From the NCBI GenBank assembly GCA_950295325.1, contig OX485803.1, forward strand, positions 41,245,554-41,309,553: DNA of 64,000 bases, read 5' to 3'. Below, piece by piece: positions 22,597 to 35,900 of the stretch. Position 1 is the first letter of the stretch; each line of letters starts with the position of its first letter. The notes under the pieces are model-generated. The model searched no databases and had not been told where the DNA came from. It saw only the letters and a list, made by a program, of their open reading frames with translations. Origin of the DNA: Polytrichum commune (taxonomy: Eukaryota > Streptophyta > Polytrichopsida > Polytrichales > Polytrichaceae). Made by a program: the position numbers and the translations under genes.

Positions 22597-23158
22597 AGGC
22601 CACTTCACACATGAGCCAAGAGCCGTGACCTTGTAATGGTGAGGACCCTTGACTCTCATTGAAAGGTTGTACCATGGGTATTGGGAAAGTTGTTTTATGT
22701 AGTCACAGGCCCTCAAGCATAGTGTGAAGTGAGAATGGACCATGTTGCGGGACCATTGCATATTTTGTTGGCAGAAAAAAAGGGGAGGATTTGGTTTAAT
22801 GCAATATGTGTCAAACTCTATCAATTTAAGAGAATTATTTGGTGGTGTTTGTCTGACTTGGAATTTGTCTAAAAATTTGTCATGCTGGATCTTTTAAGAA
22901 AAAAATCACGGTCTCCCGGAGTTTACGTCAGGCCCACCTCTTGGAGGCGGGCCTGACACAAATTCCGGGAGACCGTGAAACCTTACCCATCGTCTGCCAT
23001 GTAGGACTCCATGTAGACTTTTTCATCCATGAAGTTTTGTTTGGGCCTTTAGGCCTTCACCTTCGTGTGTGAAGTGAACTTGGATGGTCTCCGCCCTTTC
23101 GACCAATGAGAGCTCTCATATTACAATGGTCATGGGCCTTCAATATGTGAAGTGGGCA
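22597..23158. mobile_element. Harbinger-like MITE, family A
   Basis: The 562-bp element starts AGGCCACTTCACACATGAGCC after TAA (22594-22596) and ends ATGTGAAGTGGGCA before TGA (23159-23161), so one flank base has changed. An inner inverted repeat at about 22905-22978 (CACGGTCTCCCGGA / TCCGGGAGACCGTG, with CAGGCCCACCTC / GAGGCGGGCCTG inside) forms a long potential hairpin. Related copies are at 1-405 and 49871-51178. Confidence 0.7.
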
Positions 23159-23256
23159 TGAGTAATGTTATGTAAGCAAGTTTTGTGGAAAACAATTGTA
23201 ATGCTAAAATCTAATGAAATAAATGGCATATTTCAATTGAATTTTACAAACCATTA

Positions 23257-23290
23257 CCCAACACTAGGGTGGAGCACTCCTAGTGTTGGG
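23257..23290. repeat. perfect 12-bp inverted repeat
   Basis: CCCAACACTAGG at 23257-23268 and its exact complement at 23279-23290 are separated by 10 bases. It may be a MITE footprint or a compact hairpin; no flanking duplication is evident. Confidence 0.5.
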
Positions 23291-23705
23291 AATTTGCAAG
23301 CATGATACTCCAGCTATGTTGAGTATTCATCAAAATGAATAATATTTAGCTTGAGTATTATTCACTCAACAAGGGTGAGTATACATGTGGGCTTTCTTCC
23401 AAATTAGTCATTGGAAAAGTAACCATGTAAATAGTATTTTTATTTAGTTAGTTAGTCAGCAAGCCAACATGCTTGCCACATGGGCCCCTGAAAGTTGGGC
23501 CACACACAGTCTAGGGGGAACCCTCCCCTTTCAGGAATAGGGAGCTCAACCCCTAGGTTGAGTAATATTGTGTAATTGTCAAAAATATGTAAATTTAATT
23601 TTCACTTCCATAATATTATGTTGATGTTTGTTAATAGGATAGTAGGGTGCGAAGATCTAACCTTGTAACAAATCTAACCTAGCTCCACCCCCAAACAATA
23701 TTATA

Positions 23706-24029
23706 CACCCTAACCTCCGCAACGTCACTCCCTTTCTTATATCCTGAAACCCTAGGGAACGAATGTGCTTAGTTTAAATCTCCCTCCTTGTTATCACATT
23801 TCCCTCCCATATATCACAAGTTTTGACATTAAAATAGTCCACCAAAGAATTCAAACCAAACGCATCACGTTGTCATTATTATCATTATTACAATGTTGGC
23901 TTTGTGTTATTCCATAATGTCACATGCTATATTGATTCTCCATTATCACGTATTCATGTTAACACTACAAACCTCCTTACTAACATGCACTTTGGTTGTC
24001 ACATGCGTGATACCAGGGAGGTTAGAGTG
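23706..24029. mobile_element. Stowaway-like MITE, copy 2
   Basis: The 324-bp element has terminal repeats CACCCTAACCTCC / GGAGGTTAGAGTG and TA duplications at 23704-23705 and 24030-24031. It is closely colinear with 17637-17978. Confidence 0.75.
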
Positions 24030-25369
24030 TAGTTTATGTTATCAATGTGAAAATATCAGTATGTGGAAGCTTATGTGAGACTATGTCATTAGCAAATTTT
24101 CAAAGCTTGATTGCACATAGAAGATGAATTAAATTGTGCCCAAGTGAAAATAGTTAGGAAATCAAAGCAATCCATCACCTCCAAAGAGAATTATGTGATT
24201 CAAAACCTTAAGGCATGACATATGAAGAAACATCAACTAGTGTGTTGAAGAGGTGGAAAGGATCCAAAGAAGAAAATTGTTCTCTACATATTTTTTGAGC
24301 TCATTTGTGCTAAAAAAATTAGTTTTTAAAAAATAAAAATGTATCGTGTTTGGTTAAAACGTTTGCACAACGAGTACCATTCATTGAGAGGCAAAGAGAG
24401 TTGGGCATTTCTTGAACAATTCTATGCTTATTTTCAGGCTTAGTCACTTCTTAGTACATTTTCTTGTTCGGAGTCCATCCCGTTCAACTACATATTTGTG
24501 TATCCTTTGCAACCCGGGAGTGTGGGTAGGACCATCATGTAAGGAAAATCCTTGTTCAACTAACTTTCCTAACTTAGTGGTTTCTCGTATAAGTTAGTCT
24601 CCTCAAAGTAAAGCTACACACTCAATCATCGGTCTATTAAGGTTTTACCCTCTTTACGCTTCAGTAAAGTTGTTGTGCTAACTATCCAAAGATTACATGC
24701 TCGAATTCAAAAAATGTACAAGGAAAAATCACTAGTGCTTCAAGTGTCTGCCTCAAACCCATATGCTTTGTTTTCTAAATTTTATTGAAGAATACCTAAG
24801 CAAAATACAAAAAATGAAACTCAAAGAAAGATGAGATACAAAACTTTAAGAGTGCTACCAAAATTGTAAAGGGCATCCCTCAGTTGTGCCCATGCCACGA
24901 ACCAAACCCACATAGAGGGTCAGTAATGTACACATGGATAATAACAATAGAACCCAATTATTATTTATGTCACACAATCATGTCCAACATAAACCATAAT
25001 TTTGTATCATTGAATACACACACATCCATTAAGTATTGTACGTGCGATTTAACCATTAGAACCATGTGAGTTTTGTGGCAAGTTACACGCTCCTTCCACC
25101 TTGGTAGCCCTCACTACTTAACCCAATCTCTAGGTTTATTTAAGATAAGCAGTAGTTGTCTAAACAATGAAGGCTCTCATAGTCTACCCTTCACATGTAC
25201 AGTATTAGGTAAATCACAAGTAAATGCCCTCGACTATAGATTCATAGATCCATATTTGTAGTGGGCATTTGTATGGTAGTTTTCACCAAACCCTAAATTA
25301 TTTTTTTGATCCTTCTAGGGTTTTTTTTGGCTAAAGGGGTAGATTGTTTTATACCAAAGTAAGAACAAG

Positions 25370-25403
<34 letters not shown>

Positions 25404-25870
25404 CCTTTAATGGCCACATACAAGCCAACCCGCACCTTTCTCCCCCATAGCCCCCCAAAACTAAGTCCCTAGGCTTCCACATGGCTGGTTGAGAGTATAT
25501 GGTTCAATCGGATTTACGCAATATGATTGGGTGGACCAAAGTTGGTAGGGTACACCAAAAATAAAGTGCTAGGAATGCCACCCCATCATAGGCACGTTCC
25601 TTACAATATTCCAACCTCATATAACTTTACTTTGTATCTCATTAATGATTTGCTAGAGACCCACCAAACCTCCGTATAATGTTTGTTATAGGCAAGAACA
25701 TTTTTAAAAATATGGTAATAATAACCAATATTTATGAGAACTTATAACAATACGTGTAATTTGAATGATATAGTTAGGGTGGGTTACATTAAATGTCCAA
25801 GATTACAAAACTCTAAAACTAAATGATCCTATTGTTTGAGAGAAAGTTTTTGGACTCAAGGAATTTACAC
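24030..25870. other. intergenic, nothing recognised; (CA)n microsatellite
   Basis: A (CA)n run of about 30 bp lies at about 25372-25401. No coding or mobile-element structure was seen in the rest. Confidence 0.4.
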
Positions 25871-25873
25871 TAA

Positions 25874-27094
25874 GGGGCGGTTTACACTATGGACCATGAA
25901 GTCGTCCCACGTAAGAGGTCTATTTTGCGTGGGACGACTTCATGGGACGACTTCCATGGTCCGAGTTACTAAAATATTAGTTTTCATGGTTCATGGGCCC
26001 TTCACTAGGTGTAAACCGAATGTGGACCATGAAGAATGACCATGCGGCAAGAAGTGGATGTGCTGATTTTTTTAATATAAGCCCAAAAAGGGCAGTTTTG
26101 GGGGAAAATGAAGTTTGAGCATTTTGTTGACTTCAATTTGCCTTCACTTGCCTACACATGCCTTCACTTATCTTGTCAATTAGTTTTTTCTTCTTTTCAC
26201 CTTAAAGTTTGATCATTCTCTTGTCATCTCTTGGGCTTCAACTGTCTTCACTTTTTGTTAAATGTGTCGAAGATGTGGCTTGCAAATCTTCTCACAACAA
26301 TTTTTACAAAAAAAAATGAGCGATGCAATTGTACATGTGACATGTAATTTACATGTGACATGTACCTTGTGTTTCACTACACTAAATAGGATATTTAGTG
26401 TTTGATTATATTTGATGTTGTTACCACCCAACCTTCCTCAACACTAAATTTCAATTCTTTGATAATTAATGTTAGAAGATTTCCCATTGCGCTTCTTTTG
26501 ACCACCCTGATCTACAGTCACTAAACGACTATGTATTTTCTTATTTCTTTTTCAACTGTATGTTTTAAACATTTTGGAGCGTGTAATATACCGTTGGAAA
26601 GGTATTTTCAAGACCTTTCCAATGGTATATTACACGCCTCCAAATTCCAAACATTGCAGCTGGTAGACCAAAAAAACAAATCTGCACTTGAATTCTTGAG
26701 TTCTAGATGTCCCGCGTTGTTTGATGAAACACGTGTAAGCGGGTTTAAAGGGTAGGGCAAGGTAGTGCTGGTGTGTCTCATGGGCTATAATATAATTAAG
26801 GCACATAAAAGGTAGATTCATTAAAACATTCGTGAAATGGCATTTCTCTGACATGGGCTCTTGCCTTTTCCTACTAGACCACCTCTCTTGCCTCTCTCAA
26901 CGAAAAACCCGTTGGACCATGTCAGTGCATTTATTAGGCCTTAAAATTTATATTTTGGGGACCTCAACCTCCGTGGTCCCTCTGCCATTTTTTCCTTAGT
27001 GTAAACCGAAGTTGTCCCGGGACAACTTCAAGAACCAATCAGCTGTCTTGCAGAGCCCTGGTCCAACTTCATGGTCCATAGTGTAAACCGCCCC
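25874..27094. mobile_element. Harbinger-like MITE, family B copy 2
   Basis: The 1,221-bp element has termini GGGGCGGTTTACACTATGG / CCATAGTGTAAACCGCCCC, flanked by TAA at 25871-25873 and 27095-27097. The body is colinear with 20793-21874. It includes a block that is nearly identical in both copies (CTTGGGCTTCA...GTCGAAGATGTGGCTTGC) and a central hairpin with 23-bp arms (26581-26603 and 26613-26635, one mismatch). It contains no transposase. Confidence 0.85.
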
Positions 27095-27097
27095 TAA

Positions 27098-27489
27098 GGT
27101 TTGGGTCCAAGATTTGAAAAGAAATGGAATGGCGCTAATGTGACCGCGCTATCCCTTCAAATCACGTCGGGTCCCACTGCCCACTCAAAAAATACTCATG
27201 ATTCTAGAAACCAATCTCGAGTCCGAAAATAAGATCCATTTTAATTGATAGTTTTTGACCTGACCCTAATGTGGTGCGCTCACGACCTCATGTACCCACC
27301 CATGGTTTCGTGTTTCTCTACTTAAATGGAGAGAAGAAATTATTGTATACGAACATACCTCTCATCCATCCACCATAAAAACTTGACCACCTATAAACTT
27401 GTTGCCGTTTCATCTCAAATGACATACGATAGACTAATTAAGGGTCTCTACAACTGACTACAGTGTCAAATGAACTTAAAAGAAACCTC
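27098..27489. other. intergenic, nothing recognised
   Basis: There is no ORF and no repeat match. Confidence 0.4.
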
Positions 27490-27745
27490 CGGACCACTGC
27501 TTGGGAAGAACCGGCAATTATTTACAGATGAACCAGTTGAATTTGAGAAATAACCGGTTGAAATACGAGACTTCAGGAGAAGAATCACTGATCATTGCAG
27601 AGGAGTCTATAGAACATACCCCAAATGAATAAAGCAGCAAAACCGGAAGATGTCAACATGTAACCGGTTGGATTTAGAATCACTAGGATCTTGACCAACT
27701 ATATATGCCCAAAAACTTCCCGGACTGCATATTATTTCAAGCTTT
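27490..27745 (+). repeat. AACCGGTT-rich dispersed repeat, copy 3
   Basis: It matches 12670-12895 in the same orientation and 16755-16995 in the opposite one. It begins near CCGGACCACTGCTTGGGAAG and ends near CTTCCCGGACTGC, which may be a weak inverted repeat. Confidence 0.6.
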
Positions 27746-28254
27746 TATGATGGATGAATATTATTTCAGGCTTTCATGTTGGATGAATGAGAGGTACGCT
27801 CGTATACTATAACGCCCTCTCTCCTGAGTAGATTCCGTCCGGTGTAAGTCAAATTGTAAGCGAATTTTCAAAAAATCGTCAGATTCTCAACATTGGCAGT
27901 TGAGCCACAAATAGGCTCCAGATTCATCACAAACATGTCCTCAAGTGCCTACGTGGCAGTCAAACCCTCGTCGATAGGAACACACGTGGCGCACGGAGGC
28001 GTTCAGCAGCTTCCACAAATCCAGGTGTCACCAGACATTAACCGTCCTACTGGTGGAGTGTGAACGGGGCATTTTCTGAACCCGTTCGGAGGTCTTCGTC
28101 TTCAACAGCGGCAGACTGGCTTGCTCAGCATTCGAAACCCATGCAATCCTAGGTGATCTGCTCGCTCTCTCTTTTCGAGCAATCCTGGTGGCCACAGTCG
28201 TCTTTTCCATCGTTTGATGACTCCTTAGTAACTTAGGCTTCTTTGTACGCACAT

Positions 28255-29045
28255 TTTAAGATATCTCGCAGCTTCTAAGGCGCCGAGTTGGCGACGCTAG
28301 AAGGTACGTTGGTAGCCCCGTGTTCTGCACTAGGTGAGAAAGCTGCTTTTTGTTTGTGTTTTTTTTTTCAGCTCTGAGATCTGAAATGCGCGCATGATCA
28401 AAATTGCAGTGTAAAGTTAAGGCATATCCGTAGCTTCGGTGGCGCTGAGTTGCGGAAGCTACAAGGTAAATTAGGTGACCTTGGGGCGCAGGACTGTGTG
28501 CACTGCTTAGAGAAGAGAGATGCTAATTGTTCCTTCAGCTTTGAGATGTGAGTTGTGGGTGTGTTATGTTTAAAATATCACTTTATGCTCTGAAGCAGCT
28601 CGATGAATCTGAGGCCTTCGGCCCACGAACCTTGGTAAAAGGTAAGGTAAGGTGGCCCCTAGAGATGGGAGATGCTGGTTACTTCTTCAGCCATGAGATC
28701 GGAAATGTAGATGATTTTCATTTTAAGCTGATTTCCATTTCATATTCTAAAGGAGCTCGGAGCATCTGAAGCATTGTGTTGACGAACCTGGAAGGTAAGG
28801 TAAGGTGGCGCAAGAAGCAGTTTGAGCAGTAATGAAGAGAGATGCTGGTTGTTTGTTCAGCTATGAGATCTGAATTATAGGTGAATACCGAAATGAGTTT
28901 TGTTTAACAATCTGAAGCAGCTCGCAGCATCCGACGTATTGTGTTAACAAACTTAGAAGGTAAGGTGAGGTGGCGCCAGGTGAACCTCTTGTTTTACAGA
29001 AGAGAGATGTCGATGATAGTTTCTTTAGCTCCGACATCTAAATGT
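28255..29045 (+). repeat. five tandem exon-intron-like modules upstream of the GBP gene
   Basis: A unit of about 150-176 bp is repeated about five times with divergence. Each unit holds a pyrimidine-rich acceptor followed by a CTNTGAGATCTGAA-like start, then an AGCTCGGAGCATCTGA-like block, then a GGAAGGTAAGGT-like donor. Candidate acceptor AGs end at 28371, 28538, 28690, 28860 and 29028. Candidate donor GTs start at 28304, 28466, 28642, 28795 and 28960. The region lies 0.9-1.7 kb upstream of the GBP start codon and probably forms its leader (5' UTR exons), since no long ORF runs through it. The use of the sites is inferred, not shown. Confidence 0.55.
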
Positions 29046-29967
29046 TATGTGTGTTTGATCTCTTTGAATTGGAGCAATACAGTGGGAAGGTCCTGGTACT
29101 TACTGTTCGCGCCGAGTAACTATGAAGGTTACCACAATGACATAAGTTTCGTTTCTCCCGTAAGATTACTCGAGCTCCAATGGCATTGGCATTGCGTTCT
29201 ATTGTTTGCTATGGGATAATCCTGCACCCATAGCTACAGGCAGTATTCTCAAGAAACCTCAACCTGCTCCTTGGCCATCTCGGTTTGGAACATTACCTTG
29301 TGACGTTATTTAGGTCTGTGTTGCACTTGGCGAAGGTTTCGATTCTACACGAGCGAACTCCCACTCTTTTTTGATTCAGAATTGCACTTTGTAAGCCATC
29401 TCCGAGCTCCTAAGATGCTGAGGGTTCGATGCCCCCGATTGCCCCCATGGTGCCGATAGCTGTACCGTTTTTTCGAATTTCAAGACGTTTAATTGTCGGT
29501 TGGTGAGGGTAAATTTAAATTAGTATTGCTTTGATGAGTAGTTTGTGGTGTCCTCGGCCTTCTCACATTGGAGCAGTATCCTATCTATCACGGCTTGGAG
29601 CTTAGTACCTCTGTCATTGCTTGGGCAAAGTGTTCCATCATTGAGCATTCGTTGTCGTGATCTGAGTGGCTGGTCCTAAGTGCCGACATATTGCCTAATT
29701 TGTAGAGGGATGGGGAAGAAACAAGATCCAGACTCTGCATTGAAAAAACTGAGCTTAGTTCAATGGAAATACCTGTTTCCTTGTATATGCTTTTCGGCAC
29801 GTCATGGTGTTTCAATCTCACACGCTGTTTCCCTTGTATTGACCCCTCACTACAGTTACGGTGAAGCGCGAAGACCCTGTATATAAGCCCATACAAGCTT
29901 CGAAGGGTCTGGATTGAAGTTTGCTGGGATTTTTAGCAAAGTAAATTGACATAGTTCACCATTTGAA

Positions 29968-32900
29968 ATGCTGAAGATTTTCGGGCTCGGAACTTCCACA
30001 CATGAGACACACGAAACGCACGAAACGCACGAAACACATATAGAAGAGATGGATACGGATGTGGAACCTCCCGTGGTTGTGCAGAGCACTCCACCCCAAG
30101 TTACTCAAAGCATTCGTAAGAGTATTACCCAGGGTACTGCGCGACCTCTTCATCTCGTTTATTGTGATGAGAAGGGGAAATTCAGAATGGACCCGGAAGC
30201 AGTTGCAGCTTTACAGCTGGTTAAGGGACCCGTTGGAGTGGTTTCGGTGTGCGGACGTGCTCGCCAAGGCAAGAGCTTCATCTTGAACCAGGTATGACTG
30301 ATCTCAGGCCATTTATCCCAAAGATATAATAGGAATTATAAAAGGAATCATATTAACAAGCAACTTAATGGGTTTCTGAGGATCTTATCCTGGTGCACAT
30401 TTCTTTGATTCCGCATTTCATACCACTGTGTCTTATTTGAAATAAGACATTTCACCTTGGAATGCCTCATGTCCTGTCCTCACATATTATAGACAACCTG
30501 TCCGATCAGATGCACAGCTTTCTTGTGAGTAGTTTGCGGTCCTTCTTGTACCCTCGTCGGTAGTTTGTAACTTTCCACGAATAGTAGAACCCTGGAGCTT
30601 GGTCCGAGCCTGGGGTGAGCATGTAAGTTCTTTGGCTCCTACGTACAAGGTATTCAATAGCTTGTCTCTGATGGTTGGTGTCAATCCTCGTGGTGCATTG
30701 TAGCTACTGGGACGAAGCAGTGGTTTCGAAGTTGCCGCAACACATAAGCCTTGCACTAAAGGGCTCTGGATGTGGAGTTCGCCCATAAAGCGCACAGCTG
30801 CGGATGGAAGTGAATACAGTCTCGTGCTACTCGACAGTGAAGGCATAGATGCTTATGACACAACTGTAAGAATCCATCCATAAATGCTACTGTGTCTTTT
30901 CACTTCGTGCATAGGTGTACTCAACTCCAATACTTTGTAGTTTTCGAAAGGTATTGAAAACTGAAGATGTTTCGATGTTTCTGTTTTCCTGGAGTAATGA
31001 AGCCACTTTTGTATCTGCAATGCGCAGGGAACATATAGTATGCAGATATTTTCACTGGCAGTTCTGCTATCAAGTATGTTCGTGTACAATCAGGTGAGTT
31101 TGTTACGTACATAGTACCGATTTCTATTTGCGTACCCATTCCTTTGTTGTCTTTGTTGACTTGCAGTTACTCGTCGAGGATGGATAACTCGCTAAAAAAT
31201 TGCATCTCTCATAGATGTCCACCAGTATTGAGGAGAGTGGAGAGACTTGGTACTTTCAGTGAGATTAAGATCGCAAGTATCCGTCTGCCTTGCAGATGAA
31301 TGGCATTGACGAAGCAGCACTGGATAACTTGTCCCTGGTAACAGAAATGACTAAGCACATTCGAGTTCGTGCTACACAAGGTGCAACTACAGCAGATGAG
31401 CTTGGCCGGTTTTCTCCCCTCTTTGTTTGGCTTCTTCGGGTAAGAATACTCCTCAAATCCAATTTCATGAAAAGCAACATTTTCTGCTATCTGGGTGGGG
31501 TCGAGCTCTTGTAATTTTTAGTCTTGTTCACGAGTTTGACGTTAGTCGGTCGTTGTTCATATATTGGGATACTTGGATAATATTTCCTGCATTCTTCTCG
31601 AGGTTAGAGTAGACTCCAGTTGGCTGTGAAATATCTCACTCTTGCTTTCGAGACTAGTATAGATATGTCCTGAACACTCAGTTCTTATAACAATATGAAA
31701 TGCTCTAGTTTTGTGATGGCAGTGGCGTGTGATGTAAGTGCAGGATTTCTATCTAGACCTGAGTGAAGATGGGCACAAGATTAGTGCACGCGATTACCTG
31801 GAATCTGCTCTTCAGCCAATTAATGGTTCTGGGAAAGCTGTTGTAGCGAAAAATGAGGTCCTTATACCCTTCCATCTTTCTGAGCATGTTGAAAAGAATC
31901 AGGCGCTCATAAATTCTGGATAATTGCAATGTTGGATTTGATTATCTCCAGAACTTGTGAGTGCAATATTGGAAAATTAATGACTACTAATTTGTAAGTG
32001 TTGGTGCAACCACATCTATTTGTGATCAAACTCCCAAAATTTCTGAAGAGGGTTGTGTTTCTGGGACAACAGATTCGGAATTCCATACGAGCACTCTTTC
32101 CAGAACGTGATTGTTTTGCTTTGGTGCGCCCTCTCGAAGCAGAAAAGGAGTTGCAGCACCTGGATGATATGCCGGTGTGATATCATTTCTTGACCTCAAA
32201 CCTTGCCTTCTGCTAACAATGCTGGAACTGTCTTGAATATTCTGTGTAGTTTATCAGCCAGAATGAGCCTCGTTGGTCATTAGGTTGTCTTGGTTGAATG
32301 GATCATGGAAAATCTGAACAAACCACTCTGCGGTATTCATCATGGACAAGATGATAGATCTAAAGACAAGAGAGACGGAATTTGATGCTGCCTGCATCTT
32401 ATTGCATTATGTGAATTTTGCAGATGGAGCATTTAAGGCCTGAGTTCAAGGCTGGAATGGATGCACTTACAAATTATATCTTTGAGAGGGCAAAGCCGAA
32501 GCAGCTTGGATCTCTTGTGTTAACAGGCCCCATGTTTGCTGCCCTGACCCAGTCGTTTCTAGATGCTATCAATGCAGGGGCTGTACCTACCATAGCCACC
32601 TCTTGGCAGGTTTGCGTTTGGAATCTATTGCTCTTCCATTATTGTTGATCTTAGGCATAGTCATTGTTTCCGTCCATGGTTTGATTCGAGCTTTCATGTT
32701 CTTACGCCCTTGCTGTGGTTTGCCCAGAATGTGGAAGAGAATGAATGCCGGCGAGCCTACGACTTGGCAGTTGAAACCTATAAAACGTCCTTTGATAAAT
32801 CAACTCCACCTGAAGAGGTATAATTAGCCTCCTTGTGAATTTGTACATGAAAAGCACTCCCTCATTCAATGTGATTGGAGCTGTTTTTATCAATACTGAG

Positions 32901-35900
32901 TACCTGTTGGCATGTTGTAGTTGTTAATGCAAGAGGCTCAAGAAGAAGCTCTTCAAGCAGCATTGAACATCTTCAACACTGAGGCTGTGGGTGGAGGAAC
33001 AGCACGGAAGAAGTACGACAGACAACTTCATACAACTGTCAAGAAACATTTTGAGGTAAGTACGAATTTTCTTTGGTGTGGTTTTTTATTTTTTATTTTT
33101 TAATATCTATATTTTAATAATTGATATTTTAATGAAAATTCCTTTGTCTGGATTCTTTATAATTCAGCTCTGCAGACAGAAAAGAAGTTGTTTATTCAAA
33201 GAGTTCTCGTTAGTATTTCTTTGGAAGTTTTCCCTCTTGTCTTGTTTCACACACTGAAGGGGTGGAAGAACATTCAATCTAGTCCCAAGATATTTGGTTA
33301 AGATTTCAACCTGTGGACATGTTATTTCCTCAAAATGTTTTTCATATCCTATCCTGATAATCTAAGCAATTCAGGAATACAAACAAAAGGTGTTTATGGA
33401 GGCAGAACTCAAATGCCTGAGAGCTGTGGGTAGCTTGGAAGAAAGAATGCGCAACGCATGCCATGCGCCTGATGCTTGTTTTGAGTCTGTTGTCAAGGTA
33501 CAGTTTCCGTCCATCACAGCATGACTTGAAAGGCCTTTATTCTGAAAACTAGTATATACTTCAGAAAAAAAATTCTTGCCACATTTGAACTTAGTCTAAA
33601 CTTTGGATTTTATATCATAAAAGTATTGTTTGCAATCTTGTTACAGTATTCACATTCAATGCATGGTGAGGAGCACTCTCTTGAGATGGTTTGTAACGTA
33701 TGTATAGGTAGTTGATGGATTGGTGGCGGAGTATGAAATGTCGTCATCAGGTTCATTCAAGTGGCAGAAACTTGTCAGGTTCATGCAAAAAAGGTATAAA
33801 CTTACATTTTTCACCTTAATTTCTACCAATTAGATTATGCTTTGAGGATTGTGAGTTTCTTTTGTAAGTGCTGTGAATATTGTTATCCAAATTTGTAAAA
33901 TACACTCATCAATGAAGCTGGTATGTCGTGAATATTGCGTATGTAGGCTTTGTTGGTACATTATGACCATGTAGCAGCTGGTACTTTGACAATCGAGCTA
34001 ATCTATTTTGTCCGAAACAGTTTGATAGGGCCGTTGCAGGACCTGGTGAATCGCGAGCGTGCCAAATTGGTTGCAGAATGCTCTGCATTGGAGTTGAAAC
34101 TCAAATCAATGGAAGAAAAAGTTGCTCTGGCACAGAACCAAGCAGATGCTGCCCAGAAGGACGCACAGGAATGGAAGAAACGGTATGAACAGTCCATCCA
34201 TGACTACCAGAGATCCTCTGAAAGTGCTGCTGCCCAATATTCTACACTTCAACGGAAGGTCACTACTTTGGAGGAGAGACACGCGACCACCATGACCAAG
34301 CTTGAGGAAACGAAAAGAGAGGCATCTGAGTGGCAATATAAATTTGACCATCTGATCACAGACCACAAGAAGGAAGAGGAACGGATATCTTCTGAAATGA
34401 AAGCTCTACAGGTACTCTTTCTTTAGTACAAAACCAACATAGTCTTTGTTCATTCAAGGGCTTGTGTAACTGCTTCTTGCGTGTTCACTTCACCTTTTCC
34501 AAGATTCATAGAAGGGTGACTGGAAATGGGTATATATTCACATGTGAAAGCTATAGAGTAGCTTTCATTATCTTTGACTTGGGTGAGTACATAATGGAAA
34601 GTACATCTTATTTATTTGTTCTCAAAAAGTAGTGAACAGATTGGCAAATCATTGTTCAGATTATCAGACTTGAATGCCTGCTTGCTTTGCACAATGGAGC
34701 TCCTCTCCAGACAAATCAGAGTTTCCTATTGAATTCTGCAAAAGGTACCTACTCAAGTATGCAATCCCTTCATGCAGAACCGGTGTACGACTGCTGAAGC
34801 TCGTCTGGCAGCTATACGTGAGCAGTGCGAATCTGCGAAAGAGGAAGCCACCGAGTGGAGGTGCAAGTATGAGGCAGCAGCAGCAGACACAAAAGCAGCA
34901 ATAGAAAGGGCAACTGCACAAAAGGACCGAGCCATAAGTCAAGCACAGCTTCGGGAGGATTCCCTGCGGGCAGAATTTGCCGCAACTGTGTCACAAAAGG
35001 TAATATTGTTCTTCATCTTGTAGGGAAGGAATTTATGTATTGCTTATAGCAATGACGTATGGAATTTTAACTATTTACAATAGGTGCATTCTGGTGTTAC
35101 ATCGAAACCATTTAGGATGATATAGCTTTTCGCTCTTCATTTGTCCTCCTCCCAGTTCGTATGAAACTACTAGACTTGTATTGATTGTGGAGTTTCATAA
35201 ACGCTTTTAGGGTGACGTGTGGGTGGAAAATTGTTGGATTGCGAAATCTGAGCTTTCGTTGTCGTGTTTCCAGGATGGTGAATTGAAGGACCTTCAGGCT
35301 CGGGCTGATCAGAGCGAGCGTCGCATTGTGACTCTCACATCTCGTCTTCATGTGAGTGTGGAATATAAACATATCTTGCGATTATTTCCTGCATAATTAT
35401 GCTTTGCGCTGGTCAAAATTTCTTTTGAAAGAAATTTGTCATATGTTGTATTCAAATTAGTCAAGACCCTGTTGACTTCCATGGTAACGTGATCACTTCA
35501 CTCCCATTCTTATACTTGCGATGGTTTTCAGGAGCAAGAGTCCAAATGCAGTAGTCACACTGAAGAGTTGACGACTTTGAAAGTGGAGTTTCGATCACTT
35601 CACTCTGAGCATGAAGGCACAAAATCAACTACTGTGGCACTCGAAAAAGACCTTGAAAAGGCGCGACAAGACAAAGTGTATGCCGAACAGAGAATGCAGG
35701 AAGCGCTGCAGAGGATGAAGGAAGCTGAGGAGAGATGTACAGCTGCAGAGAAGAGTGCAAAATATGCTACTGAAATTGCAGAGAGTGCTCGGGAAGCAGC
35801 AACAACAACTGAGAAAGAAAAGCTGGAGTCGCAAAAACTGGCTGTGGAGAGGTTGGCATCCATCGAGCGTATTGAACGGCACTGTGAGACCCTTGAACGA

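Noticed and set aside
25372-25401. (CA)n tract considered as a possible regulatory or recombination site
   Set aside because: It is a plain dinucleotide microsatellite with no other signal.
30487-30846. A 119-codon ORF on the - strand
   Set aside because: It is antisense to GBP exon 2, whose reading (THKPCTKGLW, DSEG) is clearly right.
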